A stretch of DNA of 11,859 bases from Candidatus Cloacimonadota bacterium (GTDB taxonomy: Bacteria; Cloacimonadota; Cloacimonadia; Cloacimonadales; TCS61): positions 1-11,859 of the forward strand of contig DAOVQH010000041.1 in assembly GCA_030628755.1 (NCBI GenBank). The letters are read 5' to 3'. This document shows positions 1-6,594 of this stretch, in pieces; within the stretch, counting starts at the first letter, position 1; the number at the start of each line of letters is the position of its first letter. The notes below the pieces were generated by a model that was not told where the DNA came from, did not search any database, and saw nothing but the letters and a program-made list of their open reading frames with translations. The position numbers and the translations under genes are program-made.

Positions 1-787
1 AAATGAAATTACTCCCTTTAATATTTTTGTGCTGGGATATGGTCATGTTTCAGCAGGATGCCAGAGAATCCTTTCTGCATTACCTATTGTAAAAATTGAT
101 CCTGACAATCTAAAAAAACATCAGAATAATTATAAAGATAACAAAATCTATCTTTCAGTTTTCAAGGAAAAACACCTGGTAGAAAGAAAAGACAGAAGTA
201 AATTTGAACTTCAGCATTTCTTTGATTATTGTTCAGAATATAATTCCAGGTTTGCAGAATATCTGCAATATTGTAGTGTTTACATGAATGCCATTTATTG
301 GAATCCTGATTGCCCTGTTTACCTGAAAAAAACTGAGCTAGCTCAAATTCAGGGTAGAGATCAGAAACTGCTTATTATTGGTGATATCAGTTGTGATATT
401 AAAGGGTCAGTGCAGGCTACAGTAAAACATACAACTCCTGATGATCCTGTTTTTATATACGATGCTAAAATCGGTGAGGATACAAATGGATTAATTGGAG
501 ACGGATTCGCTGTTTGTGCTGTTGATAACCTGCCATGTGAATTTTCAAAAGAAGCTTCAGATAGTTTTTCTAAAATACTAATGCCATTTATGGAAAAAAT
601 GCTTTTGAATGATTATTCAAAACCCATTAAAGATTCTGATTTGCCAGATGAAATTAAATCTGCGTGTATAGCTCATCAGGGGAAGTTAGAGCCGGATTTT
701 GAATATTTGGAAGAGTATTTAGCCACTGAGGCACCCCGATACAGTCATTCTTCCTTACGGGGCAGGCAAAGACACAAAGAAAAGTAA
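1..787 (+). CDS. Lysine-ketoglutarate reductase (saccharopine-forming), C-terminal part, cut by left edge
   Basis: Catalyses NAD(P)H-dependent condensation of lysine and 2-oxoglutarate to saccharopine, the first step of lysine breakdown by the saccharopine route. The frame is open to the left edge (first full codon at base 2), so the GTG at 29 is an internal Val and roughly the first 170 residues are missing. What remains (about 261 residues) starts at a Rossmann motif (VLGYGHVSAG) and carries the later landmarks of the LKR half of animal AASS: an NAIYW segment, GDISCDIKGSVQ, FIYDA, AVDNLPCEFSKEAS and a C-terminal AHQGKLEPDFEYL. This is the AASS/LKR type, which is normally degradative, not the yeast Lys1 type. 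No saccharopine dehydrogenase half follows, so the enzyme is monofunctional. About 20 terminal residues after EEYLA are translated from a dispersed repeat (721-784), so the natural C-terminus was probably shorter or different. Family call strong; substrate inferred from homology. Confidence 0.87.
   Translation, partial: NEITPFNIFVLGYGHVSAGCQRILSALPIVKIDPDNLKKHQNNYKDNKIYLSVFKEKHLVERKDRSKFELQHFFDYCSEYNSRFAEYLQYCSVYMNAIYWNPDCPVYLKKTELAQIQGRDQKLLIIGDISCDIKGSVQATVKHTTPDDPVFIYDAKIGEDTNGLIGDGFAVCAVDNLPCEFSKEASDSFSKILMPFMEKMLLNDYSKPIKDSDLPDEIKSACIAHQGKLEPDFEYLEEYLATEAPRYSHSSLRGRQRHKEK
721..784 (+). repeat. Dispersed repeat A, copy 1 (encodes the LKR C-terminus)
   Basis: A 36 bp core (732-767) begins CACCCCGATACAG and ends TTACGGGGCAGGC. 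It matches copy 3 (6515-6550) with one substitution. The core sits inside an outer GCCACTGAGG...GACACAAAGAAAAG sequence resembling the CAC-GAA-rich repeats around the other two copies, so it looks like one small element nested in another. CCCCG and CGGGG near the core ends can pair. In this copy the repeat is read in frame as the last residues of the lysine-ketoglutarate reductase. Confidence 0.85.
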
Positions 788-874
788 GATTTTCGGAATG
801 CTTAAATTGGTTGAATTAATTAAATCAGCGATTAAGGAAAATAGAAAGATGACAAACAACTTTTTTGATATCTT

Positions 875-898
875 GTCCCCAAGCCCCAGCTTGGGGAC
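875..898. repeat. Perfect 10-bp-stem hairpin, CCCA loop
   Basis: GTCCCCAAGC and GCTTGGGGAC pair perfectly around a CCCA loop. It belongs to the same family as the hairpin at 10096-10119, which has the same loop and a C/G pair changed to T/A. No T-run follows, so it is not a typical intrinsic terminator. The gap from 788 to 1000 otherwise holds the hairpin at 913-934, a 10-bp-period tandem repeat and no convincing gene. Confidence 0.88.
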
Positions 899-912
899 AT
901 AAAGAGTTTTCA

Positions 913-934
913 TTCCCAAGCAAGGGCTTGGGAA
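913..934. repeat. 9-bp-stem hairpin of the CCCAAGC family
   Basis: TTCCCAAGC pairs with GCTTGGGAA around the loop AAGG, only 14 bases after the hairpin at 875-898. The arms match the 10096-10119 element but the loop differs. Two family members side by side suggest an expanding small palindromic repeat. Confidence 0.85.
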
Positions 935-945
935 CGAGGTTGAAA

Positions 946-985
946 GTCAGTGTCCGTCAGTATTCGTCTGTGTTTGTCAGTGGCT
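946..985. repeat. Four-unit 10-bp tandem repeat upstream of the CitDE start
   Basis: Four consecutive 10-mers, GTCAGTGTCC, GTCAGTATTC, GTCTGTGTTT and GTCAGTGGCT, end six bases before the AGGAG ribosome site of the next gene. The reading frame stays open through it, which creates a false upstream GTG start at 950. Confidence 0.8.
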
Positions 986-990
986 GAAAA

Positions 991-995
991 AGGAG
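991..995 (+). promoter_or_regulatory. Ribosome binding site that sets the CitDE start at 1001
   Basis: AGGAG lies five bases before ATG 1001. The in-frame GTG at 950 has no comparable site and its extra 17 codons are translated tandem repeat, so 1001 is chosen as the start. Confidence 0.8.
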
Positions 996-1000
996 AATTT

Positions 1001-2212
1001 ATGGGTAAAATAGTAACCGCAGGAAATAAAGGAAAATCCATCCGCTCGGATTGTTTTATTACTCTTGAAATAACAAATAGCGGTGGAATAAAAATAGATC
1101 TTCAAAGCAAAGTAAAATCTCTTTTTGGAGACTCAATAGTTAAACTTTGCAAGGATGAACTGAAATTCTTTAAAATAAAAAACTGTAAAATAATCATTGA
1201 AGACACCGGAGCTCTGGATTTTGTTATAGCAGCCAGGATCGAAGCTGCTGTTAAGCAGTGTATCGATACTGATAAGGAATACCTTTTAGATGTAATTCCT
1301 GAAAATAAATACCATACAGGAAAAGATCAAAATCGTCGTTCCCGCCTTTATCTTCCCGGAAATACTCCCAAATTATTTATGAATGCGGGAATCCACAAAC
1401 CGGATGGAATTATTCTTGATCTTGAAGATTCCGTTGCGCCTGCCAAAAAAGATGAAGCAAAGATTTTAGTCAGGAATGCACTGCGTTCTGTTGATTTTTA
1501 CGGAGCAGAACGAATGGTTCGTATCAACCAGATTCCAAAAGGACTGGATGACTTGGAATATGTCGTTCCTCATTTTGTGAACCTTATTCTTGTTCCAAAA
1601 TGTGAAAGTGTAGGACAAATTCAAAAAATTAATGAAAAAATAGAAAAAATACTGAAAGAGAAAAAACTTAATTATCCTGTATACTTGATGCCAATCATTG
1701 AAAGTGCTATAGGAGTTATAAAAGCTTATGAAATTGCTTCTGCAACAGAAAATGTTGTAGCTCTTGCTATCGGGTTGGAAGATTATACAGCGGATCTTGG
1801 AACTCAAAGAACAAAAGAAGGCAAGGAAAGTTTCTTTGCTCGATGTCAGGTTGTGAATGCTGCTCGTGCTGCTGGCATTCAGCCGATAGATTCAGTATTT
1901 TCTGATGTATCTGATATGGAAGCTTTGAAAAAAGTAGTTTTGGAATCTAAATCACTTGGGTTTGAGGGAATGGGTTGTATCCATCCGCGACAAATAAAAA
2001 TTATTAATGAATATTTTGCTCCGAATGATAGAGAAATTAATAAAGCAAAAATGATAGTTAATGCTTTTCATATTGCCACGGAAAAAGGTTTTGGAGTTGT
2101 ATCGCTGGGCTCAAAAATGATTGACCCTCCTGTTGTAAAAAGAGCACATAAAACAATTGAGCAAGCAATTAATGCTGGGAAATTGGATGAAAAATGGAGA
2201 GAGGATTATTAA
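1001..2212 (+). CDS. Fused citrate lyase gamma (acyl carrier) and beta subunit, CitD-CitE
   Basis: A 403-residue fusion. Residues about 1-86 resemble CitD, which carries the phosphoribosyl-dephospho-CoA arm (AG near the N-terminus, FGDSIV, and IIEDTGALDFVIAARIEAA, matching CitD DKGALDCxLRARLEA). Residues about 112-403 are CitE of the HpcH/HpaI aldolase fold, which cleaves citryl-ACP to acetyl-ACP and oxaloacetate: RRSRLYLPGN, the acidic LDLEDSVAP motif (140-143), IIES with Glu234, LEDYTADLG with Asp261, CIHPRQI, and the C-terminal GVVSLGSKMIDPP. A lysine- and proline-containing linker joins them. The attachment Ser of CitD (Ser14 of E. coli, in ESGD) cannot be placed cleanly: Ser13 and Ser16 flank a short insertion. 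citF lies downstream, separated by a toxin-antitoxin pair. No citC, citX or citG is in the window. A related substrate such as homocitrate is possible. Confidence 0.85.
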   Translation: MGKIVTAGNKGKSIRSDCFITLEITNSGGIKIDLQSKVKSLFGDSIVKLCKDELKFFKIKNCKIIIEDTGALDFVIAARIEAAVKQCIDTDKEYLLDVIPENKYHTGKDQNRRSRLYLPGNTPKLFMNAGIHKPDGIILDLEDSVAPAKKDEAKILVRNALRSVDFYGAERMVRINQIPKGLDDLEYVVPHFVNLILVPKCESVGQIQKINEKIEKILKEKKLNYPVYLMPIIESAIGVIKAYEIASATENVVALAIGLEDYTADLGTQRTKEGKESFFARCQVVNAARAAGIQPIDSVFSDVSDMEALKKVVLESKSLGFEGMGCIHPRQIKIINEYFAPNDREINKAKMIVNAFHIATEKGFGVVSLGSKMIDPPVVKRAHKTIEQAINAGKLDEKWREDY

Positions 2213-2240
2213 TAATCCGTAGAAGTTAAGGAGAGTAGAA

Positions 2241-2531
2241 ATGACAGAGTTAGTAAAAATAAAAAACATCATTGAATCTTGGAAAAAATATCTTTCTGAC
2301 AAATATAATATTACTCAAATTGGGTGTTTTGGATCTTTTGCTAGGGGTGAAGAAAATGAAAATAGTGATATTGATTTGTTAGTAAAATTTTCAGAGCCAA
2401 TTGGATGGGAATTTATTGAACTGAAGGAATTTCTTGAGAAAATTTTAAAAAGAAGCGTTGATCTTGTAACGGAACCTGCTTTAAAACCCTCCTTGCGGGA
2501 AACAATACTAAACGAGGTTAAATTTTTATGA
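2241..2531 (+). CDS. mntA: MntA-type minimal nucleotidyltransferase antitoxin
   Basis: A 96-residue stand-alone nucleotidyltransferase of the Pol-beta superfamily. In characterised MntA/HepT pairs this protein neutralises the HEPN toxin by adding AMP to a tyrosine near its active site. Visible motifs are Gly31-Ser32 in GCFGSFARGE, the metal-binding pair Asp43-Asp45 in NSDIDLLV, and a third acidic position, Asp74, in RSVDLVT. The following LKPSLRETIL is typical of the family tail. AAGGAG at 2228-2233 gives a good ribosome site seven bases before ATG. The stop overlaps the next start by four bases (ATGA), so the pair is translationally coupled. It begins only 28 bases after the CitDE stop and probably shares that transcript. 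Confidence 0.88.
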   Translation: MTELVKIKNIIESWKKYLSDKYNITQIGCFGSFARGEENENSDIDLLVKFSEPIGWEFIELKEFLEKILKRSVDLVTEPALKPSLRETILNEVKFL

Positions 2532-2857
2532 AAAAGGATAAAAAGATATTTATTGAGGATATAATATCATCAATGAATAAAATCGAAGAATATATTGAAG
2601 GAATTTCATACCAAGATTTTGTGAAAAGTGATATAGTTATTGATGCTGTAGTACGCAATCTTGAAATAATTGGAGAAGCAGCAAAAAATATTCCAGAGTC
2701 ATTTAGGAACGAAAAAAATGACATTCCATGGAAGAATATGATTGGTTTAAGGAATATTGTAATTCATGAATACTTTGGTGTAGATTTGAGTATTATCTGG
2801 AAAATTATCACAGTAAATATACCCAAAACAAAAAAAGATATACTAAAACTAATATAA
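2528..2857 (+). CDS. hepT: HepT-type HEPN toxin (DUF86), RNase-like
   Basis: A 109-residue HEPN-domain protein of the HepT/DUF86 family, an RNase-type toxin in characterised pairs, partnered by the preceding nucleotidyltransferase. The catalytic RX4H motif is intact (Arg75, His80 in LRNIVIHEY), and Tyr82 occupies the position that is AMP-modified in the HepT family (RX4HXY). The upstream RNLEIIGEAAKN helix and the IPW and FGVDLSIIW segments are also family hallmarks. It overlaps mntA by four bases and ends 47 bases before citF. Full-length and apparently functional, so the module is probably active. Its cellular target cannot be read from sequence. Confidence 0.9.
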   Translation: MKKDKKIFIEDIISSMNKIEEYIEGISYQDFVKSDIVIDAVVRNLEIIGEAAKNIPESFRNEKNDIPWKNMIGLRNIVIHEYFGVDLSIIWKIITVNIPKTKKDILKLI

Positions 2858-2904
2858 CAATTGTTAATAAATACTCTTGAAATTCAAATATCTGGAGGAA
2901 TAGA

Positions 2905-4461
2905 ATGCTTACTAAATTTATAAAAAATGCAGTCGTAAGAAAAATACCGACTGAAATAAATGGTAAACCCATTATTCCTTTTAAAGGAGTTGGAAAATAC
3001 AAACCAACAGGCAGGAAATTTGCTCCTAAAATTTCAACTTGTGCAGACTATCCTCTCGATGGAAACAAACAGGTTCCAAATTTAAAAGAAGCTCTCATCA
3101 AATCCGGCATAAAAGATGGAATGACAATATCAACTCATCATCATTTCAGAAATGGTGACCTGATAGCAGTAGAAGTTTTTAAAATAGCATCTGACTTAGG
3201 AATTAAAAACCTGATGTGGTTTCCATCTGCTTCTTTTCCCTGTCACGAACCAATAATAGAATACCTGAAAGATGGTACGATTCATCATATCGAAGGAAGT
3301 ATGAACGGACCTTTGGGAAGATTCGCTTCGTTGGGGAAAATGAAAGGTACTGGCGTCCTCCGCTCTCATGGAGGTCGTTACCAAGCAGTTCAGGATGGTG
3401 AGGTTCAAATTGATATTGCAGTTATTGCGGCTCCTACTGCCGACCCTTTTGGAAATGCAAACGGTGTGGAAGGTCCTTCTGCCTGCGGTCTTCTGGGCTT
3501 TGCCCTTGCAGATTCACAATATGCAGATAAAGTTATTGTGGTTACTGATAATCTGATAGAGTTTCCATGTATCCCCTGGCAGATACACGGGAATTATGTG
3601 GATTATGTTGTGAAAATGGAGCAGATTGGAATTCCTGAAAAAATTGTATCTGGTACAACTGAAATAACCAAAAGCCCTGACAGACTTCTAATTGCAGAAC
3701 TCACAGCAAAATTTTGTGAACAAGCAGGTTTAATTAAAAATGGTTTTTCGTTTCAAGCAGGAGCTGGTGGGACTGCTCTTTCAATTGGTGTTTTCTTCGC
3801 TGAAATAATGCGTAGAAAAGGAATTAAAGCAAGATTTGCCAGGGGTGGGAGTAATAAATATTTAGTTGAAATGCTTGATGAAGGTCTGGTAGATTATATT
3901 CTGGATGGACAAACATTCGACCTGGAAGGCGTTCACTCTATGAGAGAAAATCCTAACCATATTGATACAAGTCCGTTCACAAGTTACAATTACCATGGGA
4001 AAGGGAATTTCGCTGGAATTGTTGATATTGTAATTTTGGGTGCAACTGAAGTTGATCTGAATTTCAATGCTAATGTTGTTACCCATTCCGATGGATATTT
4101 ACTTCATGGTATCGGTGGTTGGCAGAACTGTCTTTTCAGTAAAAATGTAATTCTTCCAGTTCCTTTATTCAGAGATAGAATCCCTGTTATTAAAGACGAG
4201 GTTACTACTATCTGTGGTCCCGGAGAACTCATTGATATTATTGTTACAGAACGAGGAATTGCAATCAATCCTCTCCGAAAAGACTTAATTAACAAAATGA
4301 AAGATTCAAAATTACCGATAAAAACAATCCAGGAACTAAAAGATGAAGCTGAAAGAATCTGCGGGAAACCAAAAGCAGCAGAATTTGAAGATAAAATAAT
4401 TGCTGCCATCAAGTGGGTGGATGGAACAGTTATTGATGTAGTGAGACAGGTGAAGGAATAA
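2905..4461 (+). CDS. citF: Citrate lyase alpha subunit (citrate:acetyl-ACP transferase), CitF
   Basis: The alpha subunit swaps acetyl on the acyl carrier protein for citrate, giving citryl-ACP for CitE to cleave. At 518 residues it is close to E. coli CitF (about 510). Shared landmarks in order: GMTISTHHHFRNGD (72-85), HGGRYQAVQDGE near 155-166, DPFGNANG (180-187), FSFQAGAGGTALSIG near 281-295, RENPNHI (347-353), GIAINP (451-456) and the almost invariant end VIDVVRQVKE. Start supported by TGGAGG at 2893-2898. It follows hepT by 47 bases on the same strand, so transcription from the citDE side is likely. Repeat A begins at its stop codon. Its final 12 bases recur at 6498-6509. The identity to CitF is strong; whether the enzyme uses citrate or a homologue is not decided by sequence. 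Confidence 0.93.
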   Translation: MLTKFIKNAVVRKIPTEINGKPIIPFKGVGKYKPTGRKFAPKISTCADYPLDGNKQVPNLKEALIKSGIKDGMTISTHHHFRNGDLIAVEVFKIASDLGIKNLMWFPSASFPCHEPIIEYLKDGTIHHIEGSMNGPLGRFASLGKMKGTGVLRSHGGRYQAVQDGEVQIDIAVIAAPTADPFGNANGVEGPSACGLLGFALADSQYADKVIVVTDNLIEFPCIPWQIHGNYVDYVVKMEQIGIPEKIVSGTTEITKSPDRLLIAELTAKFCEQAGLIKNGFSFQAGAGGTALSIGVFFAEIMRRKGIKARFARGGSNKYLVEMLDEGLVDYILDGQTFDLEGVHSMRENPNHIDTSPFTSYNYHGKGNFAGIVDIVILGATEVDLNFNANVVTHSDGYLLHGIGGWQNCLFSKNVILPVPLFRDRIPVIKDEVTTICGPGELIDIIVTERGIAINPLRKDLINKMKDSKLPIKTIQELKDEAERICGKPKAAEFEDKIIAAIKWVDGTVIDVVRQVKE

Positions 4462-4563
4462 GCCACGAAGAACACCCCGATACAGTTTACCTCGTCCCGA
4501 ATGCTTTCGGGACTGGGGTCGTTCCTCCTTACGGGGCAGGCGAATGAACACAAAGAAAAACCT
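4461..4563 (+). repeat. Dispersed repeat A, copy 2, with an inserted hairpin
   Basis: Starts at the last base of the citF stop codon. The core at 4473-4541 has the same ends as copies 1 and 3 (CACCCCGATACAG...TTACGGGGCAGGC) but is 33 bp longer. The extra part contains a perfect 8-bp-stem hairpin, GTCCCGAA-TGCT-TTCGGGAC (4494-4513). The core is flanked by GCCACGAAGAA and GAATGAACACAAAG, which look like halves of an older CACGAAGAA-type repeat. It could add structure to the end of the citF transcript, but no T-run follows, so a terminator is not claimed. Confidence 0.85.
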
Positions 4564-4779
4564 TGCGAATAGTTTGCTCCCCTTCGTACCGTGTCAGGCT
4601 TCCGTCAGTTGCCGGATTAAAATTTGACTGATGGTTTCACTTTCCGAAGCTTCCCCAAAAAAATTCTCAAAAATAAGATTCGGAAAGTTTCACTGGAGCT
4701 AGAATGGTTTCAATCGGAGAGCTTCTTTCATATAAACCTTCCGTCTGAGCCGGACAAGTCGCAATGGTTGATCTGAATT
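4564..4779. other. Non-coding spacer with an inverted repeat
   Basis: No plausible gene on either strand. It holds a 10-bp perfect inverted repeat, ACTTTCCGAA (4639-4648) and TTCGGAAAGT (4679-4688), with 30 bases between. TCCG...CGGA small palindromes occur near 4609-4624 and 4740-4755. This stretch is absent at the right-hand location, where repeat A runs almost directly into repeat B, so it is either an insertion here or a deletion there. Confidence 0.6.
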
Positions 4780-4898
4780 GCTCTCTCACCGTTCGGCCCG
4801 TTCTCCGTAGCATACTGCGAAGGGTGAAAAGGTCTGAAAGATGAAATGTAAGAAACTGACCGTTCCGAAGGTAGAAACTGACCTTCGCAATGGTTGAA
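4780..4898. repeat. Structured repeat B, copy 1 (119 bp)
   Basis: Nearly identical to 6595-6722: two substitutions plus one swapped hairpin tip. Two stems can be drawn. Stem 1 pairs TCACCGTTCG (4786-4795) with CGAAGGGTGA (4818-4827), one mismatch, and its tip is the short GTAGCATAC (4807-4815). Stem 2 pairs ACCGTTCCGAAGGT (4859-4872) with ACCTTCGCAATGGT (4881-4894): 13 of 14 positions pair (one G-T wobble, one C-C mismatch) around an 8-base loop. AGAAACTGACC occurs twice, 22 bp apart. Strand and any RNA role are unknown. Confidence 0.88.
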
Positions 4899-4949
4899 TC
4901 AGTTAATAAAAAAGTTAATTACACAATGGAGAAAAAAATAAATATTTAT

Positions 4950-4978
4950 TTGTAATTACATTCTTGCGGAGATATAAT
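4950..4978 (+). promoter_or_regulatory. Candidate sigma-70-like promoter for the AlbA gene
   Basis: A perfect TATAAT at 4973-4978 is preceded, with a 17-base spacer, by TTGTAA at 4950-4955 (4 of 6 matches to TTGACA). Transcription would begin near 4985 and cross the ATGTGCAAT array at 5017-5058 before ATG 5121. The -10 match is good, but the region is AT-rich and FCB bacteria often use a different consensus, so this is tentative. Confidence 0.4.
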
Positions 4979-5016
4979 CAATGTTTTCAGCGAAGCAATC
5001 TATAAAAATTGAATCC

Positions 5017-5058
5017 TGAATGTGCAATTAATGTGCAATCCAAAAAAAATGTGCAATT
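5017..5058 (+). repeat. Left 42-bp direct repeat C with three ATGTGCAAT motifs
   Basis: Begins TGAATGTGCAATTA and contains ATGTGCAAT three times: at 5020, at 5031 (11 bases later, one helical turn) and at 5049 after a run of A. The whole unit recurs at 6453-6493, identical apart from one A in the run. It lies 62 bases before the AlbA start, with a TTGACA hexamer (5062-5067) directly after it. Spaced motifs of this sort suit protein binding, perhaps autoregulation by the enclosed DNA-binding protein. Confidence 0.9.
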
Positions 5059-5120
5059 ATATTGACATAAGTTTTGTTAATCCTTTTTTAGATGCAGAAA
5101 TTGTAAAGTAGGAAAATAAT

Positions 5121-6455
5121 ATGTTCAATTTAGAAACTCTTATACAAAAGGAAGAGAACAGAGCATTAGAATTTAAAGAGGAATTCCCAAAAAAATTGAA
5201 ACTTATAAAAACGATAATTGCTTTTGCTAATGGTTCCGGCGGCATAATCTTAATTGGAATCAAAGACAAAACAAAGGATATAATCGGAATTCAGGATGAT
5301 CCCTTATTAATGGAAGAAAAAATTCAAAACATTGTTTTTGATAATATTAAACCTATCGTGATTCCACATGTTTCGATTTTAAATCATAAAAATAAAATTA
5401 TTCTAGCTATCAAAATAAATTCCGGTGATCAAAAACCCTATTTTCAAAAAAGTAAGGGACTTGAAGAAGATGTATATATCAGGATCGGATCGACTAATAG
5501 AATTGCTGATCAACAAATGATCGACGAGTTAAGCAGAAGGGCAAGAAACATTTCTTATGATTCGATTATCGACTATACAATTTCGACCGAACTGCTTTCT
5601 TTGGAAATACTTAATGATTATATAAAAAAAAGAAATGTTGATTTATCCTGTGAATATGAAACATTTGAAAAAATCGGTCTTGCTGAAAAAACTAATGAGC
5701 ATTCACATCCGAGTATCGCTGGTGTTTTGTTTTTCTCCAATAATTATCCTGAAAAATATTCAAGTTACTTCATTAAATTAGCTGTTTTTTCCGATACTAC
5801 AAGAAAGAAAATCGAGAAGCAAAAACAATTCGATCCACCTCTTTTATCTCAACTGGAAAATGCCTTTGAATTATGTAAATTCGCCATTCCATCGAGTATT
5901 GAACTCAAAGATTTAGAGCAAAAAATAAAATCTTCTCTTCCTTTTGAAATTGTCAGGGAAGCACTTATTAATGCAGTCTGTCACCGTGATTATTCGATTG
6001 TCGGTTCAGGAATTCAAATACATATTTTTTCCGATCGAATTGAAATTATTAATCCGGGTGTTCTTCCAGGTGATTTGACAATAGAAGATCTGGGGAAAGG
6101 AATTTCGGAAGTCAGGAACAGGCAGATCGTAAAAATTTTCAGAGAATTGGGATATATTGAACAGCTTGGAAGCGGTATCACCCGAATGTTTGAAATTTGT
6201 AAAGAAACCGGTTTGGAAAAACCTAAATTCGAGGAGATTGGAAATTATTTCAAAGTAACTTTTTATTATAAAAAAGAAAATTTCGATATATTGTATCGAT
6301 ACATTCAGAAAAATAAAGTTGTGAAAATAAATGAATTAACAGAAAAATTCCAGATGCATCGCAATACTATCCGTTCATATCTTAATAAATTGATAAATAA
6401 AAATTTAATTATTCGTGAGGGAAAGGGACCTCAAACCCGCTACAAATTAAAATGA
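5121..6455 (+). CDS. Schlafen AlbA_2 / HATPase / winged-helix putative transcriptional regulator
   Basis: A 444-residue protein of the widespread AlbA_2-domain family, often labelled ATP-dependent DNA helicase-like or putative transcriptional regulator. The N-terminal Schlafen AlbA_2 domain (about 1-125) shows ENRALEFKEEF, ANGSGGIILIGI and the VYIRIGSTNRIAD end. The middle holds an HATPase_c_4-like region (about 260-370) with REALINAVCHRDYS, IEIINPGVLPG, RNRQIVKIFRELGYIEQLGSGI and FKVTFYY. The last 60 residues form a likely winged helix (ITELTEK-type helix, then MHRNTIRSYLNKLINKNLI). There is no signal peptide, so it is cytoplasmic. Its real role is not established for most relatives. The gene sits alone between two direct repeats C, and its stop codon is the first three bases of the right repeat. 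Start: ATG 5121, with only a weak GTAGG site upstream. Confidence 0.85.
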   Translation: MFNLETLIQKEENRALEFKEEFPKKLKLIKTIIAFANGSGGIILIGIKDKTKDIIGIQDDPLLMEEKIQNIVFDNIKPIVIPHVSILNHKNKIILAIKINSGDQKPYFQKSKGLEEDVYIRIGSTNRIADQQMIDELSRRARNISYDSIIDYTISTELLSLEILNDYIKKRNVDLSCEYETFEKIGLAEKTNEHSHPSIAGVLFFSNNYPEKYSSYFIKLAVFSDTTRKKIEKQKQFDPPLLSQLENAFELCKFAIPSSIELKDLEQKIKSSLPFEIVREALINAVCHRDYSIVGSGIQIHIFSDRIEIINPGVLPGDLTIEDLGKGISEVRNRQIVKIFRELGYIEQLGSGITRMFEICKETGLEKPKFEEIGNYFKVTFYYKKENFDILYRYIQKNKVVKINELTEKFQMHRNTIRSYLNKLINKNLIIREGKGPQTRYKLK

Positions 6456-6493
6456 ATGTGCAATTAATGTGCAATCCAAAAAAATGTGCAATT
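6453..6493 (+). repeat. Right 41-bp direct repeat C, beginning at the AlbA stop codon
   Basis: Same sequence as 5017-5058 with seven rather than eight A in the central run, and again three ATGTGCAAT motifs. Its first TGA is the stop codon of the AlbA-family gene. Recombination between the two copies would excise a 1,436 bp unit containing the whole gene and leave one repeat. Confidence 0.9.
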
Positions 6494-6497
6494 GGAC

Positions 6498-6509
6498 GTG
6501 AAGGAATAA
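6498..6509 (+). pseudogene. 12-bp duplicated remnant of the citF 3' end
   Basis: GTGAAGGAATAA equals bases 4450-4461, the last codons and stop of citF, and like them it stands directly in front of a repeat A copy (GCCAC follows after two extra bases). A 12-base match in the same position relative to the same repeat is unlikely to be chance. It suggests that this junction was copied from the citF end. Confidence 0.6.
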
Positions 6510-6511
6510 TT

Positions 6512-6584
6512 AGCCACCCCGATACAGTCATACTTCCTTACGGGGCAGGCGAAGAACGCGAAGGGACACTAAGAAAAAACCTTG
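6512..6584 (+). repeat. Dispersed repeat A, copy 3
   Basis: Core at 6515-6550 is 36 bp, one substitution away from copy 1. It is followed by GAAGAACGCGAAG and CACTAAGAAAAAACCTTG, matching the CACAAAGAAAAACCTTG tail of copy 2. It joins repeat B after only about ten more bases, while at the left location about 215 bases intervene. Confidence 0.85.
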
Positions 6585-6594
6585 TTGTTGATCC

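Noticed and set aside
798..902. 34-codon ORF (ATG 798) between LKR and citDE
   Set aside because: No ribosome site, its end runs into the 875-898 hairpin, and no recognisable family. Could be a decayed remnant, but cannot be supported as a gene.
950..1000. Upstream GTG start giving a 420-residue CitDE
   Set aside because: The extra residues are translated tandem repeat, no ribosome site precedes the GTG, and ATG 1001 has a good AGGAG and matches the usual CitD start.
4104..4553. Minus-strand ORF of 149 codons over the citF 3' end
   Set aside because: Shadow of citF in another frame; the citF frame has full family conservation.
4981..5019. 12-codon ORF ending at the first TGA of the left repeat C
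   Set aside because: Very short, and a transcript from the predicted promoter would start about at or after its ATG. Noted only because both repeats C begin with a stop codon.
5062..5090. TTGACA just after the left repeat C as a promoter
   Set aside because: No acceptable -10 box at 16-18 bases (TTTTTA only). The TATAAT at 4973 is a better candidate.
5017..6493. CRISPR array or integron attC sites for repeats C
   Set aside because: Only two copies around one gene, no regular spacers, no palindromic attC structure and no cas or integrase gene in the window.
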